From Baffinella frigidus (Eukaryota; Cryptophyceae; Cryptomonadales; Baffinellaceae): 12,239 nucleotides of DNA. Positions 11,961 through 12,239 of this stretch are shown piece by piece. Below the pieces are notes generated by a model. That model was not told the origin of the DNA. It did not search any database and was given only the letters and a program-made list of their open reading frames with translations. Each line of letters opens with the position of its first letter. Positions within the stretch are counted from its first letter, which is position 1. The stretch is from NCBI GenBank assembly GCA_026770585.1, contig MU646621.1, positions 432,445 through 444,683 on the forward strand, in the 5' to 3' direction. Made by a program: the position numbers and the translations under genes.

Positions 11961-12025
11961 ACGAAAATACATGGAAAGGTCTGTGAAGCACAGTGTGCGG
12001 CAACCGCCCTAAGTGAGGTTTTCTG

Positions 12026-12130
<105 letters not shown>

Positions 12131-12136
12131 GAGCAG

Positions 12137-12239
12137 GAGAGGGGGGAGCGGGACCTCGCGCGGTGGCGGCAGGGCGCGACCCTCGACACCGAGAAGATTC
12201 GGTCCTTACAACAACGTATACAGCAGCCACACATACGTC
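12137..12239 (+). CDS. DTNBP1: Dysbindin-like gene, exon 6, cut by the window end
   Basis: After CACGGAGCAG (to 12136) the open phase-0 frame reads [20 protein letters not shown], then [14 protein letters not shown], to the last base. High Arg/Glu/Gln content is typical of the continuing dysbindin coiled coil, where Cys-Glu-Leu-Glu-Arg is followed by Gln-rich helix in the animal protein as I recall it. The phase agrees with the end of exon 5. The acceptor is unusual in having a long TA microsatellite instead of a pyrimidine tract. The gene continues beyond the window. Confidence 0.5.

Overview
The window looks like nuclear DNA of a photosynthetic protist, most likely a cryptophyte. It holds two spliced genes on the + strand with short GC-rich exons in long introns, a TATA-box promoter, plant-type telomere-like heptamers (CCCTAAA, CCCCAAA, CCCTCAA, CCCTGAA), and many short foldback (MITE-like) elements. 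The cryptophyte assignment rests on remembered repeat-derived peptides (YRGTSLIRNR-type reads of the foldbacks, TLNPQPS-type reads of the heptamers). It is an inference, not a search result. No long intact ORF is a gene by itself; most long frames are reads through repeats.

Layout. (1) About 1-4931: the 3' part of a gene read as EMC10, a subunit of the ER membrane protein complex. Exons are seen at 128-225, 2818-2913, 4617-4657 and 4817-4931, and the last carries the transmembrane/Gly-rich C-terminus and stop. The linker exon is present in four copies (about 2587-3620), two of them broken by foldbacks. The introns hold foldbacks and heptamer arrays (986-2121). (2) 4932-5842: intergenic. It has one foldback in the presumed 3' UTR, another downstream, then a clear promoter: 36-bp tandem repeats, three 28-bp repeats each with a CACGTG G-box, and a TATA box. 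(3) 5843-7085: an unrecognised gene driven by that promoter. It is interrupted by two foldbacks, a frameshift and an in-frame TAG, and part of it lies inside a 1.08-kb segment bounded by about 55-bp inverted repeats. (4) 7573 to the window end: a gene read as dysbindin (DTNBP1, BLOC-1 complex). Exons are at 7573-7626, 7910-8025, 8915-8975, 9909-9983, 11190-11270 and 12137 onward, with matching splice phases. Exons 3, 4 and 5 have extra or decayed copies. One copy has a heptamer array inside it and another has a foldback inside it, both in frame.

Main theme: foldbacks and heptamer arrays repeatedly sit at, in or beside exons and splice sites of ordinary cell-biology genes, and exons are duplicated locally. 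Some insertions keep the reading frame, one intron is flanked by a target-site-like direct repeat, and some foldbacks start at a splice donor. This resembles active intron/exon remodelling by short repeats (introner-like). No protein machinery for it is encoded in the window.
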